A stretch of 64,000 nt of DNA from the NCBI RefSeq assembly GCF_042675705.1, contig NZ_JBHTJJ010000001.1, one strand, 5' to 3'. Each line of letters starts with the position of its first letter. Positions within the stretch are counted from its first letter, which is position 1. The notes under the pieces were generated by a model. It saw nothing but the letters and a program-made list of their open reading frames with translations, had not been told where the DNA came from and made no database searches. The DNA is from Ruegeria arenilitoris (GTDB lineage: Bacteria; Pseudomonadota; Alphaproteobacteria; Rhodobacterales; Rhodobacteraceae). This document shows positions 27,186 to 37,174 of the stretch, one piece after another. A program made the position numbers and the translations under genes.

Positions 27186-28172
27186 TTAACTGCCCCGGGC
27201 CAGCTCACCGGTTTCACCTTGCCGCGGAAAGGGAACGAGCCGCTTGGCATCTTCATCCCACAGTTTCAGGTTCAGCGCGGCCACCGCCTCGGGAAACTTG
27301 ATTCGGCGGGGGGTGTATTCGGGTGGCAGATTGTAGTGACAGGCGCGCAGCCGATAGGACGGGATGCGGGCATTGAAATGGTGGATGTCATGCAGAGTGA
27401 TGCAGGCGACCGCGTTGTCGAACCACCATCCGAAATCCAGTGCTGACGAGCCCTGAAGCGCAGCCAGTTGCGGGTCCAGATCCGGGCGGCGATCCCAGTA
27501 GGTGTCCTCGAAATTGTGCTGAAGATACACTAGAAACACACCCAGCATTCCACCGAGAAACGAGAAGGCCAGCCAGACGAGTATGCCCGTAATGCCAGCA
27601 ATCCAATACAACAGCCCGAGGAAAACCACGATGGACAGGTTGTGCAGCACGACCCCGCGGACGCCGAACCGCACCGTGTTTTTGGGCCAGCGATAGCGGA
27701 TGAAATAGGTGAACAGGGCCCCGACCGGCACCAGGATGAAGGGATTGCGGTAAAGCCTGTAGAACAGACGGGTTTTCCAATCCGCTTCATTCCATTCCCG
27801 CAATGTCATCGTGTTGATTTCACCGGTCTCCCGATGCTCGAGATTGCCGATGCCCGCGTGATGCAGATTGTGGTTCTGTTTCATCACTTCGAACGGAGCG
27901 AAGGTGAACGGCGACAGCACGTGGCCAGCCCATTCATTCTGCCGTCGGGTTTCGAACAGCGAATGATGACCGCAATCATGCTGCAGAACATAGAGACGCA
28001 CTGCCGAAAAGGCGAACACGATCCCAGCCGGGATCATGATGAACCACTGATCCACATAGACGATCGCCAGCGTCAGCGATGCGAAATACACCACGAACGT
28101 CCCGAAATAGCTGAGCGCGGCCAGCCGATTGTCCTGCACCGCGTACTGTCTCGTATATTCTCTCAGGTCCAT
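27186..28172 (-). CDS. Membrane fatty acid desaturase family protein
   Basis: The 328-residue integral membrane protein has the three histidine boxes of the desaturase/hydroxylase superfamily that bind the di-iron site: HDCGHHS (His65, His69-70), HNLHHAG (101-105) and HDIHHFN (261-265). Hydrophobic helices lie at about 20-60 and 150-215. It would introduce a double bond or hydroxyl into a membrane acyl chain. The exact position and substrate cannot be read from the sequence. No electron donor gene is adjacent. Confidence 0.88.
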   Translation of the reverse strand: MDLREYTRQYAVQDNRLAALSYFGTFVVYFASLTLAIVYVDQWFIMIPAGIVFAFSAVRLYVLQHDCGHHSLFETRRQNEWAGHVLSPFTFAPFEVMKQNHNLHHAGIGNLEHRETGEINTMTLREWNEADWKTRLFYRLYRNPFILVPVGALFTYFIRYRWPKNTVRFGVRGVVLHNLSIVVFLGLLYWIAGITGILVWLAFSFLGGMLGVFLVYLQHNFEDTYWDRRPDLDPQLAALQGSSALDFGWWFDNAVACITLHDIHHFNARIPSYRLRACHYNLPPEYTPRRIKFPEAVAALNLKLWDEDAKRLVPFPRQGETGELARGS

Positions 28173-28335
28173 CCAGCCCGCTCCCCACGATGGTCCGGTT
28201 CAATAGCCCTTGCGAAATTTTGCACGTCACTGGCACGCGCAAATCGCGCGCGAAATGAATGCACGCATGCGAATGCTAGCGCGATGCTTGAGGGCTGTCA
28301 CGCCCCAAGCCCGAAAATGCTGAAAATTGGCGCAG

Positions 28336-29790
28336 TTACGCCTTGCCCTTGAGATGTTTGGCCAGCGCACCCGCGTTTTTCTTGCGGCGCCCCTTGTAGG
28401 GGTTCTTGTCCCCCTGCCCGCGCAGCGTCAGCCGGATCGGGGTTCCGGGCATATCGAAATCCTCGCGGAGACCGTTGACCAGATACCGCGAGTAGCTTTC
28501 CGGCATCTTGTCCGGGTGCGAGCACATGACGACAAAGCCCGGCGGGCGTGTCTTTGCCTGGGTCATATAGCGCAGCTTGATCCTGCGCCCCTGGGGGGCT
28601 GGCGGTGGGTGCTGCTCCAACATGGCGGTCAGCCAGCGGTTCAAGGCCGCGGTGGGAACCCGACGGTTCCAGACATCGTGGGCGCGCAGGATCGCATCAC
28701 GCAGCCGCTCCAGCCCCCTGCCCGTCTTTGCCGACACGGTCACCAGAGGTGCGCCGCGCAGTTGGGGAAGCAGGCGTTCGAACGAGGTTTTGAGCTCGCG
28801 CAGCTTCTCCTGCTTGTTATCCTCGACATCCCACTTGTTCACCGCGATCACCACAGCACGGCCTTCACGCTCGGCCAGATCGGCAATGCGCAGGTCCTGC
28901 TGCTCGAACGGGATCGCCGCATCCAGCAGGACAACCACGACTTCGGCGAACTTGACGGCGCGCAGGCCGTCGGAAACCGAGAGTTTCTCGAGCTTTTCCT
29001 GCACCTTGGCCTTTTTGCGCATACCGGCGGTGTCAAATATGCGCATGGGGGTGCCACCCCAATCCAACTTCAGGCTGATGGCGTCACGGGTAATGCCGGC
29101 CTCGGGACCGGTCAGAAGACGATCTTCACCCAGGATCTTGTTGATCAGCGTGGACTTGCCCGCATTCGGACGCCCGACAACGGCCACCTGCAACGGCTTG
29201 TCCGCAGTAATTACAGGGGCTTCGCCCTCGGTTTCCCCATCCTCGTCCAGATCGATATCCGTTTGCGGAACGTCCTCGGGCTGCTTTTCTTCCATTGCGT
29301 CGGCCAAAGGCATCAACGCCGCGTAAAGGTCAGTCATGCCTTCGCCATGCTCGCCCGACAGGCGGATCGGCTCGCCCAGACCCAGGTTGTAGGCCTCGAG
29401 CACACCGGCATCCGCCGCCGCCCCCTCGGCCTTGTTGGCCGCCAGGATCACATGTTTGGACCGCTTGCGCAGAATCTCGGCAAACATCTCGTCGGTCGGG
29501 GTCAGGCCCACACGGGCGTCGATCATGAACAGGCAGACATCGGCCATGTCCACGGCACGCTCGGTCAGGCGCCGCATCCGGCCCTGCAGGCTGTCGTCGG
29601 TGGCATCCTCCAGCCCGGCCGTGTCGATCACGGTGAAGCGCAGGTCACCCAGCCGCCCTTCGCCCTCACGCAGATCGCGGGTAACGCCGGGCTGGTCGTC
29701 TACAAGCGCAAGGCGCTTGCCCACAAGGCGATTGAACAGGGTGGATTTGCCCACATTGGGGCGCCCCACGATGGCGAGGGTCAAAGACAT
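28336..29790 (-). CDS. der: Ribosome biogenesis GTPase Der (EngA)
   Basis: Der is the only bacterial GTPase with two tandem G domains and helps assemble the 50S subunit. The 484-residue product has Walker A motifs GRPNVGKSTLF near residue 10 and GRPNAGKSTLI near residue 210, each with its NKxD-type base motif (second: VNKWDVE). A KH-like domain is at the C-terminus, ending with RGQGDKNPYKGRRKKN. The start is ATG 29790, giving MSLTLAIVG. A TTG three codons earlier could also be used. It is last in the yfgM-like, bamB, der order found in many proteobacteria. Confidence 0.97.
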   Translation of the reverse strand: MSLTLAIVGRPNVGKSTLFNRLVGKRLALVDDQPGVTRDLREGEGRLGDLRFTVIDTAGLEDATDDSLQGRMRRLTERAVDMADVCLFMIDARVGLTPTDEMFAEILRKRSKHVILAANKAEGAAADAGVLEAYNLGLGEPIRLSGEHGEGMTDLYAALMPLADAMEEKQPEDVPQTDIDLDEDGETEGEAPVITADKPLQVAVVGRPNAGKSTLINKILGEDRLLTGPEAGITRDAISLKLDWGGTPMRIFDTAGMRKKAKVQEKLEKLSVSDGLRAVKFAEVVVVLLDAAIPFEQQDLRIADLAEREGRAVVIAVNKWDVEDNKQEKLRELKTSFERLLPQLRGAPLVTVSAKTGRGLERLRDAILRAHDVWNRRVPTAALNRWLTAMLEQHPPPAPQGRRIKLRYMTQAKTRPPGFVVMCSHPDKMPESYSRYLVNGLREDFDMPGTPIRLTLRGQGDKNPYKGRRKKNAGALAKHLKGKA

Positions 29791-29838
29791 GATACTCAAC
29801 TTTCAAGACTCAGACGCGCCCTTTAACGCATCTTGTCG

Positions 29839-31161
29839 TCAACGGAAAGCGTGCAGTTGCCCTTTGGTCGAAACCACGTAGAGGGTCTGGTTCGCGACGA
29901 CCGGTGCCGTTGTCGCCCCGCCCGGAACCTCGACCTGATGCACCAGCGTGCCGTCGACGGGGTTGTAGAACCGCAGATAACCGTCGTTCGAGCCGATGAC
30001 GATGCGTCCGCCCGCCATGATGGGGCCGTAATGCGCAAAGATCGGTCCGCGACGGTTGGGCTTGTCCTTGACAAAGCCCGGCAGGTCGATGGCCCAGACC
30101 ACAGACCCGTCTGACACGTCCAACCGCACCAACTGGCTGCGGTCGCTGATCAGGAATACGCTGTTGCCGACCGGCCAGACGGTATCGACCGCGCCTTCGA
30201 AAGCGGTCCAGATCCGTTCGCCCGAGCTGGCGTCGAAGGCGACCGTGCGTCCCGAGTGGTTGCCGATGTAGATCGAGTTTCCGGATACGATCGGGCCGCC
30301 CGTCACATCCACGATCTGCGCTGCGGCCCGCCCCCTGCGGCCGCCGGCGACAGACGCGTTCCAGCGACGGATACCGCCTTTGCGGAAAGCGGCCGCCACA
30401 TCACCGGACCCAAACGCAAAGACTGCGAACTCGTTCGCCAATACTGGTGCCGGAGCGCCCAGAACATTGCCCACGCTGGGCGTGCCCTCGATCTGCCAGG
30501 CAATGCGCCCGTCCTTTGCATCAACCGCCCAGCCAGTCTGATCCCCGGCTACAAGATACAGCAGGCCGCCAGAAACCAGCGGCGCTCCGCTACCGGTCGC
30601 GTTCAGCTTCTTTTGCCAGCGAATTCCGCCGGTGCGCGCATCCAGAGCGGTCAGACGGCCGAAACCGGACGAAACGTACAACGTATTGTTTGCATAGGCG
30701 ATACCGCCCCCGGTTGCCTGCTCTTCGCCATCCGTGGCGGGGACCAGGCTTGTGCTCCAGACCAGTTGCCCCTGAGGAGAGACCGCAGAAACGGTAGCCG
30801 CCGCGTCCAGGGTGTAGATCAGCCCACCTGCGACGACCGGATCAGCGGTGATCCTTTGTTTGCGCCCGTCGCCGGCCCCGATCGAGGTTGACCAGATGCG
30901 CTGCGGCGCGGGGCTGAGCGCCGCGTTGGTGGTACGGAAAGCCGCGGTTCCCGGGCTCTGCGCCCATTCGGCGTTGCGCTTTGCGGCCGGCAGGCTGATC
31001 GGTTTGGCACCGGTTGTCTGAACGGTTTCCAGATCCTGGGCCGGGCGGATGTCTTCACGCTCGCCCGGCAGGATCACTTCGGGTTCCTCGCAGGCGCTCA
31101 GCGCCGTCAGCGCCAGAACTGCGACCGGCAAACCAAATCGGGAAAATAGTCTTTTTGCCAT
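29839..31161 (-). CDS. bamB: Outer membrane assembly lipoprotein BamB
   Basis: BamB is a beta-propeller lipoprotein of the BAM complex that inserts outer membrane proteins. The 440-residue product has a lipobox ALSAC (Cys24) and repeated PQQ-like propeller blades, seen as recurring GGLIYTLDAAATVSAV, NTLYVSSGFGRLTALDA and NQTLYVVSTKGQLHAF segments. It lies between a YfgM-like gene and der, the conserved order. The start at MAKRLFSRFG gives a proper lipoprotein signal. Confidence 0.93.
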   Translation of the reverse strand: MAKRLFSRFGLPVAVLALTALSACEEPEVILPGEREDIRPAQDLETVQTTGAKPISLPAAKRNAEWAQSPGTAAFRTTNAALSPAPQRIWSTSIGAGDGRKQRITADPVVAGGLIYTLDAAATVSAVSPQGQLVWSTSLVPATDGEEQATGGGIAYANNTLYVSSGFGRLTALDARTGGIRWQKKLNATGSGAPLVSGGLLYLVAGDQTGWAVDAKDGRIAWQIEGTPSVGNVLGAPAPVLANEFAVFAFGSGDVAAAFRKGGIRRWNASVAGGRRGRAAAQIVDVTGGPIVSGNSIYIGNHSGRTVAFDASSGERIWTAFEGAVDTVWPVGNSVFLISDRSQLVRLDVSDGSVVWAIDLPGFVKDKPNRRGPIFAHYGPIMAGGRIVIGSNDGYLRFYNPVDGTLVHQVEVPGGATTAPVVANQTLYVVSTKGQLHAFR

Positions 31162-31207
31162 GAAACTCCGAACTCGCCTGTCTTGGTTCACTGAAATGGG
31201 CCGCGTA

Positions 31208-31879
31208 TCAACCCTGCTGTGCGGTGATCGGTTCGGGCGTTCCGCCCAGCGCGACGATCAATTGGGTTGCACGCTGCTGGATGTCGGCACTGACCTCTGC
31301 ATCCTGACGGATGGCCTGCAGACGTTCCAGCGCGGCCTGAGTGTCACCATCGGTGAGGTCGATCAGGGCCAGTTGTTCTTCTGCCAGCAGACGCAGCGGC
31401 GCGCCCGGAGCGGCCAGCGCCTCGAACTGTTGCCGGCGCTCGCCGGCGGGCATGGTTTCGGACTGCAACAATAGGGCCTTGAAGGCAGCGATCGAGCGGT
31501 AGATTTCCGGCAGATCACCCTGAACCGCAATCGCGTTCAGCTGTTCAACGGCCTGTTCGACCAATCCCGACTCGGACAATGCGCCCGAGAGGAGAAAGCC
31601 CAAAACAGCCTGTTCGCCGGCCGAATTGGCCGTGACCTGCGCCAACGCATCCGCACGTTCGGCAGCGTCGTTAAGCTGCATCGCGGCCAGAATATCGTCG
31701 CCCAGCTTCTGGGCCTGAGTGGCATCGCGCGCCTTGCGGTATTCATTGAAAGCCGCGCCGCCCACGATCAGAACAACGGCCAGAACACCGACCCAGCCCC
31801 ATCGACGCAGCTGCAGGTAGAGCCGGTCGCGGCGCACCTCTTCGGTGACCTCATCAATGAAACTGTCGACGTCGCTCAT
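31208..31879 (-). CDS. YfgM-like inner membrane TPR protein
   Basis: The 223-residue product has one membrane span at about residues 27-45 (GWVGVLAVVLIVGGAAFN) followed by a coiled and TPR-like periplasmic domain. This is the layout of YfgM, an accessory partner of SecYEG that works with periplasmic chaperones. It precedes bamB by 46 bases as in enterobacteria, though sequence similarity to YfgM proper is modest. The start MSDVDSF follows GGCAGGA. Confidence 0.8.
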   Translation of the reverse strand: MSDVDSFIDEVTEEVRRDRLYLQLRRWGWVGVLAVVLIVGGAAFNEYRKARDATQAQKLGDDILAAMQLNDAAERADALAQVTANSAGEQAVLGFLLSGALSESGLVEQAVEQLNAIAVQGDLPEIYRSIAAFKALLLQSETMPAGERRQQFEALAAPGAPLRLLAEEQLALIDLTDGDTQAALERLQAIRQDAEVSADIQQRATQLIVALGGTPEPITAQQG

Positions 31880-31985
31880 TCCTGCCCCCGGGCGTTGCAT
31901 TCAGCTTTCTGGCGCCATGTCATACCTCGGCGCCATCAGCAAGCCAAGTACCCGAAATGCACAATTGCTCAGCGTCAGGGCGCTC

Positions 31986-32023
31986 TTGCGAAAAAAAATA
32001 AACCGAACTATTCAGTTCAGTAT
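31986..32023 (+). promoter_or_regulatory. Promoter with overlapping palindromic operator for the RND efflux operon
   Basis: TTGCGA (31986-31991), a 17-base spacer with an A8 run, and TATTCA (32009-32014) make a plausible promoter. Its -10 is covered by GAACT-attc-AGTTC (32005-32018), which extends to a near-perfect 20-bp palindrome ACCGAACT...AGTTCAGT with one mismatch. Such an arrangement fits a TetR-type repressor site. No regulator gene is adjacent, so the repressor is unknown. Confidence 0.5.
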
Positions 32024-32105
32024 GGACTTCGCGCACGCACGCCCCCATGTCATTGCGTGCTCACCGGCATTTGTGCGGACATAATATTTTAAGGAGAATG
32101 ACGGC

Positions 32106-33332
32106 ATGCGATTGATATCCCTCGTCAACGCCGCTTTGGTCATCGTTGCATTGTATTTCGTGGTTTTCGAGCGCGATGCCCTGTTTGCATTTGCCGGTCG
32201 CGAAGATGCTGCGAGCCAGTCTGACGCTGGCGCTGAGGCAAACGACGCCTCGGCCGTGCAGGCCGTTGGGGTTGTAGCGTTGCGCTCCACTGCGCGCGAA
32301 ATCGACAGCGCCGTTTTGCTGCGCGGTGAAACCAAAGCAATCCGTCAGGTCGAAGTTTTGGCGGAAACCACGTCAACCGTCATTTCGGAACCCAAGCGTA
32401 AGGGCACCTTCGTCGAGGCCGGCGATCTGCTGTGCGAATTGGATCCCGGCTCACGCCCGGCACAGCTTGCCCAAGCCAAGGCGGCCAAGCTGGAGGCGGA
32501 AAGCCGTGTGCCCGAAGCCGAAGCACGGCTGGAGGAAGCGCATGCGCGCGTTGCCGAGGCCGAAATAAACCTGATTGCAGCCCGCAAACTGTCGGAAACT
32601 GGCTTCGGCTCCGAAACCCGGCGGATCGCGGCCGAGGCCGAGATGAGTACCGCAAAGGCCGGTATCAAGGCGGCCGAGGCCGAGTTGAAGGCCACCGAAG
32701 CCGGCATCGAGGCCGCCGAAGCGGCGGTTGCGGCTGCCGAACTGGAATTGGACCGCATCACCATCGAGGCCCCGTTTCAGGGCCTTCTGGAAAGCGATGC
32801 CGCCGAATTGGGCAGCCTGATGCAGCCCGGATCGCTGTGCGCAACCGTGATCCAGCTTGATCCGATCAAGCTGGTCGGCTTTGTTCCCGAAACCGAAGTG
32901 AACCGTGTCACCGTCGGCGCTCTGGCGCAGGCACAACTGGTGACCGGATTGCAGGTCGAGGGCCGTGTGACCTTCCTCAGCCGTTCGGCGGACGAAACCA
33001 CACGCACGTTCGAGGTGGAAGTCACCGTCCCGAACCCCGAGCTTCTGATCCGGGACGGGCAGACCGCAAGCATCCGCATCGCGGCCGAAGGCGCCAAGGC
33101 TCACCTGCTGCCGCAATCGGCGTTGACGCTGAACAACGAAGGCCAGCTAGGCGTTCGGACGGTCGGAGCCGGTAATATCGTCGATTTCGTACCCATCCGC
33201 CTGTTGCGCGATACGGCCGACGGTGTTTGGGTCGGCGGTCTTGCGGAAACCGTAGACATCATCGTGGTCGGACAAGAGTTCGTGACCGCCGGTGTGGTCG
33301 TAGCGCCCACCTATAAGGACGTTTCCCAATGA
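32106..33332 (+). CDS. RND efflux periplasmic adaptor (membrane fusion) protein
   Basis: The 408-residue protein is the periplasmic adaptor linking an RND pump to an outer membrane channel. It has an N-terminal anchor (about residues 6-20), a lipoyl-type half (GTFVEAGDLLCELD), a long Ala/Glu-rich alpha hairpin (about 115-215) and a beta-barrel region with RVTFLSRSADETTRTFEVEV, the usual MFP block. AAGGAG lies upstream. Its stop overlaps the pump start by four bases, so the two are one operon. No outer membrane channel gene is present, and a shared TolC is probable. Confidence 0.93.
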   Translation: MRLISLVNAALVIVALYFVVFERDALFAFAGREDAASQSDAGAEANDASAVQAVGVVALRSTAREIDSAVLLRGETKAIRQVEVLAETTSTVISEPKRKGTFVEAGDLLCELDPGSRPAQLAQAKAAKLEAESRVPEAEARLEEAHARVAEAEINLIAARKLSETGFGSETRRIAAEAEMSTAKAGIKAAEAELKATEAGIEAAEAAVAAAELELDRITIEAPFQGLLESDAAELGSLMQPGSLCATVIQLDPIKLVGFVPETEVNRVTVGALAQAQLVTGLQVEGRVTFLSRSADETTRTFEVEVTVPNPELLIRDGQTASIRIAAEGAKAHLLPQSALTLNNEGQLGVRTVGAGNIVDFVPIRLLRDTADGVWVGGLAETVDIIVVGQEFVTAGVVVAPTYKDVSQ

Positions 33333-36300
33333 CGGGCATAGTCAGCTGGGCCGCCGACAGGGCCCGAATGGTTCTGGCATTCATTGCCATCTCGCTGATC
33401 ATCGGCGGGTTTGCCTATGTCAGCCTGCCCAAAGAAGGCGAGCCGGACATCGAGATTCCGGCCCTGTTCGTGTCGGTTCAGTTTCCGGGCATTTCGGCCG
33501 AAGACAGTGAAAACCTGCTGATCAAGCCGATGGAAACCGAGCTTGCGGATCTGGACGGCCTGAAGGAGATGACCGCCACCGCCGCCGAGGGCTATGCGGG
33601 GATCGCACTGGAGTTCGACTTTGGCTGGGACAAGACAGCCATTACCGCTGACGTGCGCGACGCGATGAACAGTGCGCAGGCAGACTTCCCCGAAGGCGCC
33701 GAGCAATACACGCTGACCGAGATCAACTTCTCGGAATTCCCGATCGTCATCGTGAACCTGTCGGGTGCCGTGCCCGAACGCACGATGGCGCGGGTCGCCA
33801 AGGATCTGCAGGATGAACTCGAGGCGTTGGATTCGGTTCTTGAGGCCGGGATTGCCGGCAACCGCGATGAAATGCTGGAAGTGGTCATCGATCCGCTGCG
33901 GCTTGAGGCGTACAACGTCACCGCGGCCGAGCTGATCAACGTCGTGCAGAACAACAACCAGCTGATCGCCGCTGGTGAGGTCGAAACCGAACAGGGTGCG
34001 TTTTCGGTCAAGATTCCCTCCTCCTTCAAGACCGCACAGGATGTCTATGGACTGCCGATCAAGGTCAATGGCGACCGGGTCGTGACCTTGGGCGAACTGG
34101 CCGAGATCAACTATACCTTCGAAGACCGCGAAGGCACCGCCCGGTTCAACGGCGAACCGACCGTGGCGCTGCAGGTCGTCAAACGCAAGGGTTTCAACCT
34201 GATCGACACCGTGGCTCAGGTGAAAGAGACCGTCGCCAAGGCCGAGACCAAGTGGCCGGCCGAGCTGCAGGCTGCCGTGAATGTCGGCACTTCGAATGAC
34301 CAGAGCCGCATCGTCGGCTCGATGGTCAGCCAGCTGGAAGGCTCGGTTCTGACGGCCATCGCGCTTGTGATGATCGTGGTTCTGGCTTCGCTGGGTACAC
34401 GTGCGGCGCTGCTGGTGGGCTTCGCGATTCCGACCTCGTTCCTGTTGTGTTTCGCGTTCCTGGCCATCATGGGCGTCAGCATCTCGAACATCGTCATGTT
34501 CGGCCTGATCCTTGCGGTGGGGATGCTGGTCGATGGCGCGATCGTGGTCGTGGAGTATGCCGACAAACGCATCAAGGAAGGCGTCGGCCCGATGCACGCC
34601 TATGTCGAGGCAGCCCAGCGGATGTTCTGGCCCATCGTCTCGTCAACCGCCACGACGCTGTGTGCCTTTCTGCCCATGCTGTTCTGGCCGGGCATTCCGG
34701 GTGAATTCATGGGGATGCTGCCGGTTACGCTGATCTTCGTTCTGTCGGCCTCTCTGATCGTGGCGCTGATCTACCTGCCGGTGATGGGCGGTGTCTCGGG
34801 CCGGTTGAGCCGCGTGTTCGACCGCAGTTCGGATTGGTTGCGCGCGCGGACGCCCTGGTGGGCGCGTGCCGTCATGGTTCCACCCTCGGTCTACATGATC
34901 TTCCTGGGCGCAATGCAGCTGCTGAATCCCACCTACCTGTTGCCGGTAGGCGCAGGCGGAGGGTTCTTGCTGGGCGCGGTTCTGTTCCTGTTCGGCGCCT
35001 TCGCCGGATCGGTCACGCTGAGCGCAGCCCGGATCGAGCGCAAGCCGGACGAACGTGTCCACACAGCCAAGGAGCATACGCCCTTCGGCTATGTCATCAA
35101 GTTCCTGGTCGGCAATCCGATCATGCCGATCGTCTCGATCGTGGCGGTAGGCTTTGCGGTGATGACGGTGATGACCATGTACGGTCAGAACAACCGCGGT
35201 GTTGAATTCTTCGTCGAAAGCGAGCCGGAACAGGCCACCGCCTATGTCCGTGCGCGGGGCAACCTGTCGCTGGCCGAAAAAGACGCGCTGGTCTTTGAGG
35301 CTGAACAGGTGATCAGCCAACATCCGGCGGTGATCAACGTGTTCTCGTTCGCCGGTGAAGGCGGCCTGAACCAGAACAACGGCGGGGCGCAGGCTCCGGC
35401 GGACACGGTGGGCCGCGTGCAGTTCGAGATCATCCCGTGGGAGGATCGCCCGAACGTGTCAGAACCTGTCGCAGGCGGATTGTTCGAGAAGCAAACAGTT
35501 GCACCAGATTATGACGGCGATTTCGTGATCGAGCAGTTGAACGCCGAACTGGCCAAGCTGCCGGGTTTCGTTGTCGAGATCCTGCCGTTGGAACAGGGTC
35601 CGGCATCGGCCAAGCCCGTGCACCTGCGGATCAAGGGCGACAACTGGGACGACCTGACCGGCGCCACGCTGACCGCGCGCGAAGTGTTCGAAAACACCCC
35701 AGGCCTGATCAAGATCGAGGACACCCTGCCCTTGCCCGGCATCGATTGGCAGATCGACGTCGACGTGGCCAAGGCCGGCCGGTTCGGGGCCGACGTGGCA
35801 ACCGTGGGCGCGATGGTGCAGTTGGTGACCCGTGGCATCCTGCTGGGCGAAATGCGCCCCGAAAGCGTGGATGAAGAGATCGAGATCCGCGTTCGCCTGC
35901 CCGATCAGGATCGGGTCCTGTCAACGTTGGATACGCTCAAAGTGCGTACACCGGACGGGCTGGTGCCCTTGTCGAACTTCATCACCCGCAAACCGGTGGC
36001 AAAGCTGGCCGAAATCAACCGCGTGGATCAAGAGCGCTATTACGACGTCAAGGCCGATGTGGAACCCAGCCTGAGCAAAGTGGTGATCGCCACCCCGGAC
36101 GGAGAACAGCGGCTGGCCGTGGTGCGCGAAGTGACCGAAGGCTCGGAACCTGAAGGTGCGACGGTCAACGGTGCCGATGGTACGGCCTATTCTCTGGTTC
36201 AGTTGACCGGCGCCGAAACCCTCCAGGAGGTGCAGGCCGCCATTGATGACGGCGACGCCCGCCTGACGCTGATCAACCCGAACGAGCGGATCGCGGTACT

Positions 36301-37117
36301 GACCGAGTGGCTGGACACTCAGCCCTTTGCCAACACGATCACTTGGGAATGGACCGGAGACCAGGAAGACCAGGCCGAAAGCCAGGCCTTCCTCTCCAGC
36401 GCCTTCCTGGCCGCGCTGGGTCTGATGTTCGTGATCCTGCTGGCGCAGTTCAACTCGTTCTACAACTCGGTGCTGGTGCTACTGGCGGTGGTTCTGTCCA
36501 CCACTGGCGTGCTAATCGGGATGATGGTGATGCAACAACCCTTCTCGATCATCATGACCGGGACGGGCATCGTTGCGCTGGCGGGGATCGTGGTGAACAA
36601 CAACATCGTTCTGATCGACACCTACCAGGAATACAGCCGCTACATGCCCCGGATCGACGCCATCGTGCGCACGGCCGAGGCGCGGATTCGTCCGGTTCTG
36701 CTGACCACGCTGACCACGATGGCGGGCCTGACGCCGATGATGTTCGGCCTGACACTGGACTTCATCAACGGTGGCTATTCGATCAATAGCCCCACCGCGC
36801 TGTGGTGGAAACAGCTGGCGACGGCGGTGGTGTTCGGCCTGGGCATCGCCACGGTTCTGACCCTGATCGTGACGCCCTCGTTCCTGGCGTTGCGGGTGTG
36901 GGTGACCACTTATGCCATATGGCTGGGCCGGCTTCTGGCGCGGGTCACCGCGGGCAAGTCGAGCCAGATCGCCCGCGACATGGCCATTGGTAGCACCGCC
37001 CGCCAGATGCAGGCAACCGAGATCATCTGGACCGAAGAACCGGACCGCCCGGATGGGACCGCTGCCGAGGGCCAGGACGAAACGCCGCCGGGCGCGCCCT
37101 TGAAAGCGGCAGAGTAA
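33329..37117 (+). CDS. RND efflux permease with extra hydrophobic segments
   Basis: The 1262-residue protein is an HAE/AcrB-type proton-driven pump, about 200 residues longer than usual. The first transmembrane helix is at residues 11-30. The central helix block (about 334-470) holds GMLVDGAIVVVEYADKRI, with the conserved proton-relay acid. After TM6 there are two additional hydrophobic stretches at about 509-530 and 540-570, before NPIMPIVSIVAV (TM7, about 595). The C-terminal tail (about 1195-1262) is charged and cytoplasmic. Substrate is unknown; amphiphiles or toxic organics are plausible. It is coupled to the adaptor gene by a four-base overlap. Confidence 0.9.
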   Translation: MTGIVSWAADRARMVLAFIAISLIIGGFAYVSLPKEGEPDIEIPALFVSVQFPGISAEDSENLLIKPMETELADLDGLKEMTATAAEGYAGIALEFDFGWDKTAITADVRDAMNSAQADFPEGAEQYTLTEINFSEFPIVIVNLSGAVPERTMARVAKDLQDELEALDSVLEAGIAGNRDEMLEVVIDPLRLEAYNVTAAELINVVQNNNQLIAAGEVETEQGAFSVKIPSSFKTAQDVYGLPIKVNGDRVVTLGELAEINYTFEDREGTARFNGEPTVALQVVKRKGFNLIDTVAQVKETVAKAETKWPAELQAAVNVGTSNDQSRIVGSMVSQLEGSVLTAIALVMIVVLASLGTRAALLVGFAIPTSFLLCFAFLAIMGVSISNIVMFGLILAVGMLVDGAIVVVEYADKRIKEGVGPMHAYVEAAQRMFWPIVSSTATTLCAFLPMLFWPGIPGEFMGMLPVTLIFVLSASLIVALIYLPVMGGVSGRLSRVFDRSSDWLRARTPWWARAVMVPPSVYMIFLGAMQLLNPTYLLPVGAGGGFLLGAVLFLFGAFAGSVTLSAARIERKPDERVHTAKEHTPFGYVIKFLVGNPIMPIVSIVAVGFAVMTVMTMYGQNNRGVEFFVESEPEQATAYVRARGNLSLAEKDALVFEAEQVISQHPAVINVFSFAGEGGLNQNNGGAQAPADTVGRVQFEIIPWEDRPNVSEPVAGGLFEKQTVAPDYDGDFVIEQLNAELAKLPGFVVEILPLEQGPASAKPVHLRIKGDNWDDLTGATLTAREVFENTPGLIKIEDTLPLPGIDWQIDVDVAKAGRFGADVATVGAMVQLVTRGILLGEMRPESVDEEIEIRVRLPDQDRVLSTLDTLKVRTPDGLVPLSNFITRKPVAKLAEINRVDQERYYDVKADVEPSLSKVVIATPDGEQRLAVVREVTEGSEPEGATVNGADGTAYSLVQLTGAETLQEVQAAIDDGDARLTLINPNERIAVLTEWLDTQPFANTITWEWTGDQEDQAESQAFLSSAFLAALGLMFVILLAQFNSFYNSVLVLLAVVLSTTGVLIGMMVMQQPFSIIMTGTGIVALAGIVVNNNIVLIDTYQEYSRYMPRIDAIVRTAEARIRPVLLTTLTTMAGLTPMMFGLTLDFINGGYSINSPTALWWKQLATAVVFGLGIATVLTLIVTPSFLALRVWVTTYAIWLGRLLARVTAGKSSQIARDMAIGSTARQMQATEIIWTEEPDRPDGTAAEGQDETPPGAPLKAAE

Positions 37118-37126
37118 AACGACGAA

Positions 37127-37155
37127 GGGCCGGCAATCGCCGGCCCAATTTCTTT
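37127..37155 (+). terminator. Rho-independent terminator after the RND operon
   Basis: GGGCCGGC (37127-37134), loop aatc, GCCGGCCC (37139-37146), followed by AATTTCTTTG. It lies between the convergent RND permease and the Atm1-type gene. Confidence 0.85.
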
Positions 37156-37174
37156 GTCCGCAACCCAATATCCG

